From Chionis minor (lineage: Eukaryota > Chordata > Aves > Charadriiformes > Chionididae), in the NCBI GenBank assembly GCA_013398295.1, contig VZSF01003314.1, forward strand, positions 170,754-234,753: a stretch of 64,000 nucleotides of DNA. The letters are read 5' to 3'. The notes under the pieces were generated by a model. It was not told the origin of the DNA. It made no database searches and saw nothing but the letters and a program-made list of their open reading frames with translations. Below are positions 27,982-40,870 of this stretch, piece by piece (position 1 is the first letter of the stretch; every line of letters starts with the position of its first letter). Both the position numbers and the translations under genes were made by a program.

Positions 27982-28088
27982 CACTCTCTCCATGGCTTCT
28001 TCCATGATCAGCTGTTGTGTTTTGGAGATGTCCTTAATTGTAATCCACAAAACCATTCCAGTGGAAGGACAGTTCTACTCTGCCAAGC
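27982..28088 (-). pseudogene. AADAT-like exon relic (matches AADAT coding exon 11)
   Basis: This segment aligns end to end, without insertion or deletion, to the 107-bp AADAT exon at 48257-48363; by hand I count 28 differences (about 74% identity). In the AADAT frame it reads LAE-stop-NCPSTGMVLWITIKD and then STOP-free sequence containing the shared run TQQLIME. The stop is TAG in place of the TGG of W347, and substrate-pocket F355 has become V. A good donor (GTG/GTAAGT) survives at the matching position, but the acceptor dinucleotide at the aligned boundary is AA; an AG sits one base further in and would shift the frame. Same strand as AADAT and about 18 kb beyond its last exon, so most likely the remnant of an old tandem duplicate. 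No other exon of it is certain. It could instead belong to a diverged paralogue whose remaining exons I failed to recognise. Confidence 0.82.
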
Positions 28089-29913
28089 TTGGCAGAAGAA
28101 AAGATAGAAAATGAATGTTTTACTGATGCCGCAACTCTCCAACACTGTCATACTGAAAGTAGCTTCAAGATGGGCAAGATTTCATCTACAGTACTGTGGG
28201 TAATTTACTACACAATTTTTTTTACAGCCATATTTTATGCGATGACTTAAGCAATTCTCTCTTTTTCTGGAGCCTGGGCTGGGTTTGCCTTTGTCAATGA
28301 TCATTCCAAATCAGTGATGTATGCAGTTCAGCATAACTTGATCAATGCTTGTTTTAAATGAAAAGTTTTTTAAAAATAATTTTAAGAGCATAATTATCCT
28401 CGATTACTACCAGATGTTTACTGGCACAAAAGGTAAGGAAATGCAGTAATGCTGTCTTCATTTGCACTGGTAATGGTCACGCCATTTTGATCCTTTTCTG
28501 TGCAGCATATGTGTGTGTGTGCAAGGGGACACACATAGACCCTCTGGACATATATTCAGAGCCTGGCAGCTGGGTGCATCGCCTCTTTCCATCATTTCAT
28601 CACGTGATCTGTGCCTGCTGCTCAATCTTTATGTTTGCAGCAAATCACGGTACCACTTGGCTTTGTATTTCACTGTGAAAGCTGTAACTTCCCTCCTCTT
28701 GAAAAAACACTCCTCCCGGACAGCCTGTTTGCAGCTTGCACCTCTCAGTGAGAGACCTGCCAACTCCATTTGCTGCTGTCTGCTTTTACACAAGTGGTGG
28801 GCTGTAGGCTCATTGGCAGAGCCAATTTTAGGGAGAATTTGAGGCCCCTCGGTTTTTTTCCTAGCAAGTTTATATGGGGAATACCTTCTGATTATCAGCA
28901 TATGCAGCTGTTTGAATAATGATTATTTCCTCAGATGTTTTATTTCATTTTTGCCCGTTTCCTGCTCATTGACAAAGAAGCTAAACAGCAATTTTGTGGA
29001 AGGTCCAACTCATCAGGTCAATTTTGCGTGGCAACTGTTTTTTAAATAAAATGGACAGCATCACAAAAAAACTTCACGGGAACATATGCATCTCATATCA
29101 TTACGCTGTGAACATAAAACTGAACAGCTGGGTTGTTTGATGCAGTTAGAAATCTTTCTAAATAGTTTTCATATTTATAGTTCTTAAAAAGGAAAGTCCA
29201 GCAGTTTTCGTGAGACATGCCTTACATAGCTTATTTACCCCACAGACAGCGACTACCTCTACAGCTTATCGGGTGAAAAAATATCTCCCTGAAGGAAATG
29301 AACCCACTGTACTCTGTGCTATGCAGCTTGTACAGAAGCTCCCAGTCTGCAAGCCAGCATTCAGTTGCCTGAGCAGTGCATTTCAGACACTGCCCATCAC
29401 ACAGACCAACTCTGAAGCCAGCAGCTCATGCCCCCAAGGCAGTAGGACAGGCACAAAATTTCCCTGTTCTGAGCACAGGCTGCTCAGAGTTTGTGAGTTA
29501 CTGGCCATTTCCTTTGCCAAAAGCAGTAATTTGGATTATTGTTTTTTCTTTGATCTAATTAACTTAAGTTTTTTGCTTTGTCTGGAAGTCATGACTTACC
29601 TAGGAAGAGATGAATGTAGCGGAGAGCGATCACTTCCCATCACCGAAGTGACTCCAAAGTTAGGTCCTTCCAGGTGCTTCCCTCTCTGTGACGCCCAGGC
29701 TCTCAGCAGAGCTCAGGATATCTTTTATATCCTCGCTAGGCAAAATATTTCATTGGAACTGCTTCCAGTCGCTGGCCTTTGACAGGCAGCAGGACAACCC
29801 TTGGCAGAGCTGAGCGTAATTTGCCTTCAGATCCCCATGACGTTCCCGCGGCAGATGAGTTGCCTGCTTTGCAAGTGCTGCAGTCTGATGAGCAAACATC
29901 CCGAGCTCCTGCC

Positions 29914-29949
29914 TGAGCATTGCTCTCTGATAGCTTCTGGTAAAACTGC
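29914..29949 (-). pseudogene. possible second AADAT-like exon relic (matches start of coding exon 10)
   Basis: On the minus strand this segment aligns to the beginning of the AADAT exon at 49788-49852 with about 25 of 35 bases identical and one inserted base, ending in the shared run GCAATGCTCA. It lies about 1.8 kb upstream of the relic at 27982-28088; the true exons are 1.4 kb apart. The order, strand, spacing and identity level fit a decayed duplicate. The match is short and could be chance. Confidence 0.3.
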
Positions 29950-31019
29950 AGTTATCATCTGTAAGCTGGGATGACCTGAGTGATTTGGCCTTTCCGCCCT
30001 TTGCCTCTCTCTGTACCATTTTTTGTGTGTGAGCAGCTCACCGAAGCTGCATGGCAGGGTGTCCCTTTCAGGATGGGCTCCCAGCTGAAATTTCCCTAAC
30101 CTTCATGTTCAGAAAGCTGTGAAAATTGTCCTGGAGCTCATCCATGCGTAGTCCTTAGTGTCTGCCTGTTCCTTAGTGTCCCTCTGCACCTCTGTGCAGA
30201 AGTGACTTTGTGCTCCAGGTGAAGAGGGGCTTCTCTGTTGGGCTAATTTCTGGTAGCCTAGCGAGGCATTACAGCGAATGTGACCTGTAAGTTTAAAGCC
30301 GGAGATGATTATACTAATTTAAACCTTTTCTAGGCAGTTTGGCTGTATGTGTGTGTAAGTGTACATATGCAGACTCTCACTTCCAAAGACAGGCAGAGAC
30401 TGCATCACCTCTTTCCCTCATTTGATTTTGTGGCTCACCACTGCTGCTAACCGATTACATTTGCAGCTATTACCAGCTGCTCTTAGTTATAATTTAGTCT
30501 TTTTAGGTGCTTGCTATGATGTAGGCAGAAAACAAAACACAAAAAAAAGGCAATTTGTTATCAGATTGTAATACTCTTACCTCATAAAACCTTTCGGATT
30601 ATTACCTTTAAGTTAGTCGATAATGGATTCTGATGCTATAATGTAAGTGGAAATGTGGCATCCAGAGTAATATGAGACAGTACACGTGCACAGCAGACAT
30701 TGTCTCATCTCTAAAACATCACTGTATCCCCAATGCAAGAAAAATAAGTTAATTTTCATACAAACTCAAAGAACTCTCTGATTTTTGTCAAGCTTTGAGC
30801 ATTTTAATGTGTTTGAAGTTCTCTTGGCACTGCTTCTGCCTTAATAAAAGACAGTTTTCTGCAAGACAGGCAGATCTGAAAGGCTGGTACTCCTGGCTGT
30901 ATATTTCCTTCCAAATTAAGGTTACGTGTCCTGCTGAGAGTAAACAGATTTTGCATAGAATTAGAGGTTGTTTGTGTGAATTTATAAAGTCGTGTAATAA
31001 TTAACAGTAATTAACAGGT

Positions 31020-31880
31020 TTAAACTAAACTGAGAGGTGGTGCGATCCAGTGTCATGGTGATACGAGCTCTGAGACGGGAGGTTGGGTCACTGGGTAATG
31101 TAGTGGAGCAAGGTATGGTTTGACCTCCAGAGATAAAAGAAAAAAGGCAAAGCTTGAGTTCGTAACAGGTTACCAGGGAAGCTTTTCAGGGTTCAGGCAT
31201 AAAGCACGGAGCTGTGTTTATGTTGGGATCCTAAAGCAGTTTTTAAGTTATGATTAGCTTTGGCTGGGATGAAAGTGAGGACTCAGACTGAGTAAAACCA
31301 TGGTTTATGCAAACCTGAAAAGTGATCCTAACCTCCACCATAATCCTAGTTGTAGTTCCTAGCTGTCCTGGAAGAGTTATGGGGAAAAAACACATCTGGG
31401 GAAAAGAAGTGGGGTGCAAAGGCTGGAGATGGAGTTGGGGCTCGAGTTCACAGAGCTCCAGGGTAAAGGAGATTGTCTGCAAGGGGAAACAGAGCTGCTG
31501 TCCTGCGTTTCGGTCAGCAGATCGATGACAGGCTAGGAAATTCCACTGCAAAAGGATGGAGGTGAGATTGGGATATATGTTGGGTCGAGGCTGAGATAAA
31601 TCAAACGGCTAAGGCGATGACTTGTTTCAGACTGACTTAAGAAATTATGCCAAATTGAGCTTCTGAGACACCTTTTGCTCTGGGGCTTAAATGCAAGGTT
31701 GAGGAAAAGGTTAGTGTTAGGGTCGGGGTACAAGCTGGGATTTGGTTGGCTTGTTGACAGTGAGTGTTGCTGACAAGCTGGTTACACAGAGGTGGCCAGA
31801 CTGTGTGGGGTGTCAGTGCCGGTTTGTGTCACTGTGATGTTCGTACATGTGGGACTGGACGGTGTAACTAGGTTAGGGGA
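31020..31880. other. G-rich, strand-skewed intergenic block
   Basis: The plus strand is rich in short GGT, GGG and TTGGG words with comparatively few C residues (for example GTTAGTGTTAGGGTCGGGG near 31710), unlike the flanks. It may be a decayed minisatellite or an old repeat that I do not recognise. There is no clear repeat unit and no gene evidence. Confidence 0.35.
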
Positions 31881-32605
31881 AACACTGGCCTTGTACTTTG
31901 AACGAGAGTGAATCTGCAAAAGAAAGGGTGGAAAAACGCAGATGCAAGCCTGTTTAAACTGATGTGGACTGTTCCGCACAAATGTGTAAATAAAAGTTAG
32001 CAATTATGGGTATTTTTCAGGACGCTGAGCTAGAACTGCAGATAAACACTCATCAAATGTAATTTTCTTCTTTGAGTTTGCTTGGATCTTGGCAAATATA
32101 GCAGCAGCACAGATGCTACTGATGTGCACTGAGCACACTGACCTTTCGGCAATTTGCCTGTGTGTCAAGCATTGTATCCTTCTGGGCCCTGGGGAATCCC
32201 AGGACGCTGGAAGCAAACCCAAGTAAAAGTATAAAAAAATCAATACTCTTGATTTCAAAGAAGAGCAAAGACACGAGTCAGTCACCGGGACGTCATTCCT
32301 TACTACCCTCCCTGTCACGTTCAGCCATAATTTCATTGGAAATCAATTTTGAGTGCTCTCTTAGATGGAGCTGCTTCTGACTATATTTTTCCCAAGTCCT
32401 TTGATCTTTTTTTTTTCATGCAAGCTTTAAGAAAAAGAACAAAGTTGGTGGCTGACCAGTGGCAGCTGAAGAGTTAACTGAATGCCTGGCAACCAGGCAA
32501 AAAAATGCAACTGAGATAACTGTGGTCTGATCAGTGGCTAAACTGTCCAGCCTGCTGGCATCTGGCAATAGAGCCACACAGCTTTTGGGGAACAGCTGCT
32601 TCTCA

Positions 32606-33086
32606 TGGGCTCCCCAGCTCAAGGAGTACAGGGGACAGCAAAGGGCTACAAAGATGATTAGGGGACTGGAACATCTTTCTTACAAGGAAAAGCTGAGGGA
32701 TTCGGATCTTTTTAGTCTGGAGAAGAGAAGACTGAGGGGGGATCTCATCAGTGTTTACAAATACCTAAAGCAAGGGGGCCAGGAGGAGGGGGCCAGTCTT
32801 TTTTCAGTGGTGCCCAGTGACAGGACAAGGGGCAATGGGTATAAAATTGAATATAGGAAGTTCCATCTGAACGTGAGGAGGAACTTCTTTCCTTTGAGGG
32901 TGTCAGAGCACTGGAACAGGCTGCCCAGAGAGGTGGTGGAGTCTCCGACTCTGGAGACATTCAAAACCTGCCTGGACCCCATCCTGTGCAACCTGCTGTA
33001 GGTGAACCTGCTCTGGCAGGGGGCTTGGACCAGATGATCTCCAGAGGTCCCGTCCAACTCTTAACATTCTATGATTCTGTGATTCT
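32606..33086 (+). mobile_element. CR1 LINE, 5'-truncated copy (forward orientation)
   Basis: A CR1 3' end in plus orientation. One open stretch of more than 120 codons still encodes the reverse-transcriptase C-terminus ([20 protein letters not shown], later [20 protein letters not shown]). It then runs into the 3' end with TCTATGATTCTGTGATTCT at 33068-33086. Compared with the copy at 7861 it lacks a few codons just before GQQRATK. The intact frame suggests a moderately recent insertion, but only this terminal part is present, so it cannot move by itself. Confidence 0.95.
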
Positions 33087-36000
33087 CTAAAACTAAAATA
33101 AAAGGCAATGTCAAATTCTATTGTGCATTACATGTGTTCTGTAAGAGTAAGTTAAGGTAGACTTTGGTCTATAATGCACTACTATCGATGATATGGTGAG
33201 GTATGTCTTGTGGCTGAATCAGAGAACTGAAAGTCAAAAGGTCTAGGTTTCCATCTCTACCACAGGCATCCTCAGGAACTTTGGACAAGGTATTTTTTTG
33301 TGTCTCAGCATTCCAAACTACAGAATAAAAATATTTAAACTATGAGGTAAATGTAGCATTTTTGTAAAGAGCGTTCTTAGGAATAAAATAGTTTTTCTGG
33401 GTCTGCCAACATGTTGTGTGCCTTCTGGGCTTGTGAGTCCAGGCTTGAGACAGTTCACTTTCTTACCTGAAAACAGGTACTTTTCCTTACTTTTGCTCTG
33501 ATGCTGTGCACAGAGAGAAAGGAAAAGCATCCAAACAAATGCGTATAATCTACAGCAGTGTATATTAGGTTGTGGTTTTGCTTCGTTGGAGTCTGTTAGG
33601 TAGATTACATCATGTTTTGGAAAGCTGATGAGTCACTGTGTTTGTGAGGAGTGGATCTTTGTAGGTTAAATTATTGTCTTCTATTATGTCATATGCACAT
33701 TGCACATTACGTGAAGTAGCTTTGCCTTGATTCACTTTATCGTCAATAATTACAAGCAGAAATTAAAAATAGAAGGAGTTATCATGCACATGGTGTGTAA
33801 GGTTTTTTGATAGACTGAGGGGTGATGCCTATTTGGTGTTTGCCTTTGCTAAGTAATAGAAAGCCTGCTTGCCCAGGATGACCCCCAAAGGAATCACAAA
33901 TCTAATGATTTGTTTTCTTAAAGTATAATCGGTGAGAGGCCACTCTGTAGTCACTCATAGGTGAATTGAGAAAGAGCAGTAGTTGATTCCTCAAGGACCT
34001 GCCAGGGAGAAGGACTGTCAAAATCAGGCATGCTACTTGGAAGCACTGCAAAGGGCATACTGCTCAGGAAGTCTGGCACCAGGCAGAGAAAGATGTTCTT
34101 GGACCTGTGTAACGAAGCACCCCTCCTCCACTGATCTCAACTATGTAACTAGAGGTTTGCTTTGTACAGCACATGGCGTTCCAGCTTGAAAACATTTTTT
34201 CAGCAAAGGCGATTGAAGACTTGAGGCTCTTTGTTCATTTGAATAGTACAGAAATCGTGAACGTGTTCTGGTAGTTGGTAATATGAGAAAACATTTTGAA
34301 GTTGTGCTTGCCCAGCAGAAATGATTTTGTAGAAAAAATTAAACCTGAGCACTTTACCATCAATGTTCATGAAAAGAAAACATAGTGTCTTGGACTTTTA
34401 ATATTCATTAAAAAACAGCCTAGATGGCACAAAAATAGTCTGGATGGCTTTCCTGGGATAGAGTAAGGAGGCAACCTCTTTGACTTTGTATCTCAGTGGA
34501 AGGTCAAGTGAAGCTTAGAAGCAGCTCAATGTGCTGTCCAGAGAAGCTGGATTTTGAGGCAAGTTCAGTGACGAGTCTATGGAAATTCTCCTTCTCCAGC
34601 TAGCTTGCCCAACTTGGGACCTTTGAGGAAGGGAGCGGTGCATTCAGCATCCATTCAACACCCATTCGGTGCATGTTACCGGCCCCTCACTGTCAAGTGC
34701 GCTACTGGGGCTAGAGGAAGCCCACAAGGTGAACATTGTGTTAACCAGCCAACTTGCCAAGGCAACCTGGAGAGGATCAACATCCACCACCTACTTTTCT
34801 CTAGGCAGGTCCATGCAGCAGTTGTATTTTCCAAACATAAGCACCAGAGAGTTTAAGCAGCTCTTGAATTTGCATATATACAATTGTATATGTTTCACTC
34901 TTTCAATAGTATAAGTGGGTTTTGTGGGCTCAAATTTGACCATTGGTGAATAAAAGCTTGGGTGGCCTCTAACTGCCAAAATAGGTTTAAAGCAAAGGAT
35001 TCTTTCCATATATTTTACTATTTGCATTTTTTAACTGGGGCAGATGAAAATAAGTTGCTCCTTGTGAAAGAAAAGTTGTTCATGACAGGAATACTAAAAA
35101 CCACAAGTAAGTACTTACATATTCCTACTGAAGAATATAATATAGGTCACCCTCTGTCATAAGGAAATCAAAGTCTTGCAAGCAAAAAGAAAACTGCATT
35201 TTAAAAGGAGCTATATTCTATATTTTCTTCATATCACCAAAGCATACTGACAGAGAAGAGGTAGTGTGATTTGTGACAGTGCAACAAGAACCAGTGGAAT
35301 TAAACTATATTGCTCCTGGAGCTGTTTTATTCCTCTCACCATAGTCACTAGGGAAATTGAGGAAAGGTTATGGGCCAGACGAACTGGAGGGTTTTCTAAC
35401 ACCTGCACATGCAAAACCTATATTTTTCTGTCTGAGTTCTATTCCCCCATAGGAGGGACAGAAAAGAAACTGAAGTCTGGTCAAAGTTACATTACAAATT
35501 TGTCATTGTCAAAAGGTGCCTTTCATTTACACAGACTTATCACTGCAAGTTTTCTGTGACTCAGCAATTTGAAGGGTTTGGCTGTCAGAATAAAATAGTC
35601 TCTTGTGGCACAACGCCAGAGTTCAGCCTGCTTTCACTTAGTGTTATCAGAAACTGAAAGTCAATAAAATTTATAGCGGCAAAATTTTCCATCATGTCCA
35701 CGACCTTGATGGAGAAAGTTGTGCGTTCGGCAGTGCCAGCAACATCTCTCACTGTTCAGAGGTTGAGTCCTCGCTGCAGTTTGTACATAAACTACCTTTT
35801 GTTCGGGAGGAAAAGGATGGAGTCTCATGACACTTTAAATTATCATGTTATGATGTGGTGCAATTTAAACTAGATTATACATTATAAAAGCACTGTGTAC
35901 TGAATTGGTCTCTCCATCTTGCTTTATCAAGAATTGCAAGGCAACAACTCTCCGTAAGAACTTTGGAAAAGGAAGAAATTTCCTTTCTGCTGGGGGAGGT

Positions 36001-39000
36001 AGGAAGAGGCTTCGGGGGCAGAAATCTGGCTTACTTTTCTTGCTTTACATCCCATGTAATGCTTTCTAGCTGGAATAAGTTCCATTACATTATTATGAGC
36101 CTAGTCCTTAGGTTCATGAAGGCACTTGCTAAATTTTCTGGAAAATATTTTGGAGAATCAAAACCGGAATGTGAATTCCAGAAATCCTGTTCACAGGTTG
36201 CACAGCCTAGAGCGCGCAAACCTTTTCACTTAACAGTCTGATGAAACAGACCCCGCACGGCCTCACTTCACAATTCATGGCATTGGCTGTGGCTCCCTGA
36301 TGGGGTTTCTAAAACTTCCCATCATCCGGGGGCCCTGTGCTCTCAGTATTCGCTTCTTTTTCTTTCTCTTCTCAATAGGATGATTCCTCTCTCTTGCTAA
36401 TCGGATGATGACTCCTTTGTTTTCAATAAATGCAATACATTGCTCACAAATGAATTGGTGAAAAACATCATACCCATTTCTGCTGTAGAAATACTGCAAT
36501 GGACGCTAGCGTTCTGCTTTATGTTTTTGGAACCTTTCCCATAAGGCATTTGATGATGTTTTCTCTTTCCTTGATTATCTTCACCCTTACCTCAATCTTT
36601 TTTTTTCAGCTGCTTCCTCTGTCTGTATAAACTAGATAGCAAAAAGTGGTGTAATCCTTGGGCTGGCAACAGTGTTATATCTTGTTAAGGGACCACTTGT
36701 TTTGTAAATGTTGAACCTGGGTCCCAAAATGCATTCTGATTAAAAACCATGCTGTTAGGTATTAACAGGTGATACTTGCCAGAGCTTGGCGTCAAAAAGG
36801 AGACAAAGACAAAGACAAGAATTTAAAAAGTGCAACCTGCTCGTAAATTCACTTGAAAAACCCCTGAAATAAGGTGGTCCCTCAAGCAGATGAGCACATC
36901 ATTTCAGTGAATTATAAAGGCAATTAATACACAAGTGCAGAACCAGCTTCCTGAAGTTATAGCTGTTGCGGCAATTTACTTATTTACCACCTCAAACCAA
37001 AGCAAACCAGACCTGGTCTGATACTGCCAGGTGGAGAAAATAAAATCTTATTTTGCAGACAAGATTGAGTGAAAAAATAGGGCCCCAGAAGAGTATAAAT
37101 GTGAACACCTTCTCCTGAATGACATTATCAGATGCACCTGTTCATCCAGGGCTGCTCATATTCAGCAGCACTATGCCTGCTTGGTCTGTTTGGTCTGGAG
37201 ATGCAGTCTGAAGGAAGATTATACAGAATTAATAGGATCTGTGCTACCATGCACAGATGAATGCATGACCGGAGAACAGCAGTACTTCAAAATTAAGATA
37301 CTGCAGTAGTTTTCTTAAGATGTACCTTAATTTGAGATAATTTGCTCTATAAAATGAATTGTAAAAATAACTTGTGAGCCCTAAAAATAAATTTAAAGGA
37401 ATTAAAGTATATTGTTCTTTGACAGCATAAATACATGGATGTATTGTCTCTTATCTGCTGCTCTTTCCAATACCTCTTCAGATCAGACACTTTCTGAAAA
37501 CTTGAGTTTTCTTCTTACACAGCTGGGAACGAACTATGCGAGAACTGAATTCTCTATCTGTGATTGTGGTGGGATTGGGCAGATTCAAGAAAAAGATTTA
37601 AAATCTGAGCCTGCAGTTAAAACGTGAGGCAAAAAATTAAAATCCCCGATGTAATTTTTATTTTTAAATCACAGGTAGTTTTCCAAGCAGCAGATGTTTG
37701 GGGACCTTCCCATTGGGAAGTTTACATCTAAATCTGTGTTTATTGTTGCTCTGTCTTTTATGTAACTAATACTGGTTTCAGCAATGGCAAAGGAAAATGT
37801 TATATAGTAATACAAACACATCACTTATCCACATACTTCAGGAAGCCTCATTTTCCTGTCTGAAGAAGTTGGGATAACAATACCTAAGGAAGAGTATCAT
37901 TATTACTGCTTAATAATTTGATTGCTGCTTTGTCCGTTTCTGGTCTTGTCTACATTTTGAGTGGTAGGACAGCAGTTCTGTGGGTGGGCTCAGCTCTATC
38001 TAAATATTATCACCTGGTCACTTGCTAAAATGTTTGATCTTTCAGCATCTTCACTGGTGGGCTGAATGACTTTATTTTGAAACCACCCATTGCTTTCCAG
38101 CCGATTTTATCTTTTAATGTGAATACCCCAAGGCTCTACATATTCATGCTCTTCTAACACAGGTGTTGTGGACCATGTTCTTAATGCTGTAAGACTTAAA
38201 AGAAAAGCTTTGCTCCTTTAAAATTTTCCTTTACTGGCACAATATTGTTTCCACATGTCCTGTCCTTTTGACAGCCCTGTGACCCAGTTCATGTTTAACC
38301 TCACGCAAGGGAGCAGAGCTGGCATGCATAAAAAGGAGAGGCATTTCTTTGTCATTTGCACATTGGTACTTATCAATGTGAAAGTGCCAAGATACTCTCC
38401 AAGATCTGCATTTGTAAAACTGTGCTGATAATAAGGCATTGGGAGAAGTTAAAAAGCCCAATTTTATTTTTAATAAATCTTAACGAAGTAGAAAAGTGAA
38501 GTCTTTAGGCCTGCAATAAAGAGGTGCTTTTAATTGCAAAGATGACTGGTTGAGTATATGGACTTAACAGTGTGACTGGAACCAAGTTATACCTGTGAGA
38601 AGAACAATACGGAGTACTGGGAACCACAGGTGTCTGCACATTGTTATTTCCCAGTCCCTATCTTGGAGCAGCACTTATCCAGGAGGAAAAATAACAGATG
38701 AATCAGGCTCTCAGCTTCCGCTAATAGAAATATTGGTGCCTAAGACGTGAAGGGAATAATGAAATTATAAATAAGCTAGTTGTATTAGCACCAAACCCAC
38801 CACTTTTGTCTGCTTTCATTAACCAAGAAACCAAAAAATATTGCAATAATTTCTTGAAACGTCCATTAGGCTGTCACTAATATGCATCTCTAACAGGAGA
38901 TCCAATGTGACATGGAACAACAAAAATGTACTGTCATGAAAAGAACTAGGAAGATGAGATTCTTCTCACAGAGCTTTTGATATCTAAAATATAGTCCTCT

Positions 39001-40572
39001 ATAATGAAGCTCCCTTTAGGGTCTGTAGAAGGGAAAAGGAACCTTAGAAATATGATTAATCTGACCAATTTTAAACCTCAGCTATAGAGAAGATTAATTG
39101 CATTAACTGATGTTAATAATTCAGATGCAGATATGTACATTGTGGTCTTCATAAATTGACATTTGTGTAGATGAGCTCCCAGAACAGCAGCTAGTAAATA
39201 AGCCAGTTTAAAAAGCTTTGTAAATATTAATAACTTAATTTTCCCTCAAAATTACTGTTAATGTATCAAAGATTTTTTCCCCCTGTTTCCTGCCCTATGC
39301 TTCAAATAGAATTGAAGTGAAAACAGTATAGGACCAGTTCTCGCAATGGCTCTAGTCAGGGAGATGTTTTTAGGAGGTGCTTATGAGGGGACCTACAAAT
39401 GACAGGCCCTGTGATTCAGTGACACTGCTGATGCTCTGCCACGGTGAGACTTTTAGAGCAAAAGCCGCTGTAAAATCAGCCTGCTTAAGAATGTGAGAAC
39501 CACTATGGCAAGTTAAAAGGCATGTATACGACCCTCTCATACCCAACTGCCTCGTTTAACACAGGATTACCTCAAATGCACCTCACTTGCTGCATTCAGA
39601 ACTGCGCGTTGTGGGAGGCTGAGTTTGGAGACCAGCTTCATGGGGCCCCATGTACTTGGTGGAGAGAGATGGGGAAACTGCCTTCAGTGCAGCCAGAGTC
39701 ACTCAGAGCAATTAAGTCGCCTGATCCAGACATGCCTCTCCTTCTCCATCACCTTCAGAGTGACAGGAGAGATGACCCTCCCAGCTTGGAAGTGATACGA
39801 GAGCTACTAGTTTCGATTCTTAAAGACAGGGCGTACGCTCTTATCTTTCCACTCTCTTCTTCCCCTCTCCTGAACAGTAGTAAATTCAGAAAAGAGTTTT
39901 TGCCTCTTTGAATCGCAAAAGATGATATAGGTCATCCTGTCCTATAAGAAAATAATATTTTGCAGCTGTGAAAAAAAAGGAATCTCAAATAAATTTGTAA
40001 TATTTTTCAGGTTCTACTAAATAATTAGATGGTGTAACTACCTGTGAACGTCAATAGCATCATTGGATATCAAAGTTCTTAAAGGTCTTTACAAGGGATG
40101 ATAGCTATCATTATCCCCATACAGAGAATGAAGGGACTCATTTGAAGTTACTCAGAAAGGAGCAGGAAATCCAGGACAAACCCTTTTACAGTGCTCTGCT
40201 CTCTTGGCAACACCATTAGGATTTTTTTCCCTTGGGTACATAACCAACATGTTGTTCCAATGCAGCTAGTTATGCCATCTTCAATGGCAGCTAGAGAGGG
40301 AAAATGAGATATTGTATATACACTCTGCATGATAATGCAGCCACTGGCTTAAACGGAGCACACAGAAGCCAAGCCAAAACTGGAAAAAAACGTGATCTGA
40401 AGAAAAGCTTGAACTGACCTAGCAGTAAACTGCCTTGGCGCCTGTGCACGAATTGAGGGTTACTTCTAAAGCTTGTCCCCAGATTTTAATGCTCACTGTC
40501 ACTAACTCCCTACACAGTGTCTTGCCTGAATTGTCCTTGCTAAAAACAGAGACAAGCTAACATAAACACCTG

Positions 40573-40870
40573 TTTTGCCATACTAGTTTAGACCAATGGT
40601 TTTTAGTCCAGTATAATGTCTCTGACAACGGCCAAAGCAGAAGCATAAGGAATAGGGAAATATTTAGTGATCCTTTGAGTTTCTCCCTCATTCAGGTAAC
40701 CATTGGATTAGGAACTGATCTGGACCATGCAGATCATTGTGATTAATAGTCTTTTATGGACCTGTTCCCAATTGCTGTGTTTAATCCCTTTTTCACACCC
40801 ATTTCTATATTTGGCCTGCACAAAGTCCTGTGTAACATTATGGTGTGTACAACACTTTTTCCTGTTTGGT
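40573..40870 (-). mobile_element. ancient CR1/L3-type LINE 3' region, degraded
   Basis: The plus strand keeps a series of weak matches, in order, to a repeat familiar from turtle, crocodile and bird DNA: GCCATACTAG..TTAGACCAATGG, AGTCCAGTATAATGTCTCTGACA, TTTATGGACCTGTTC, and TTGGCCTGCACAAAGTCCT. I assign it to the antisense 3' region of an old CR1-like LINE. The family name is from memory and the limits are approximate. Confidence 0.55.

Noticed and set aside
29210..29782. 190-codon plus-strand open frame in the intergenic region
   Set aside because: It has no recognisable domain, no splice or promoter context and ordinary intergenic composition; one such chance frame is not surprising in 64 kb.
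36275..36499. 74-codon minus-strand frame with a basic KRKKKKR stretch
   Set aside because: I considered a retrocopy fragment or missed exon, but I recognise no homologue, and there is no poly-A tail or clear donor.
39522..39911. 129-codon plus-strand open frame
   Set aside because: Tested by eye for AADAT-like motifs and for known domains; none found.
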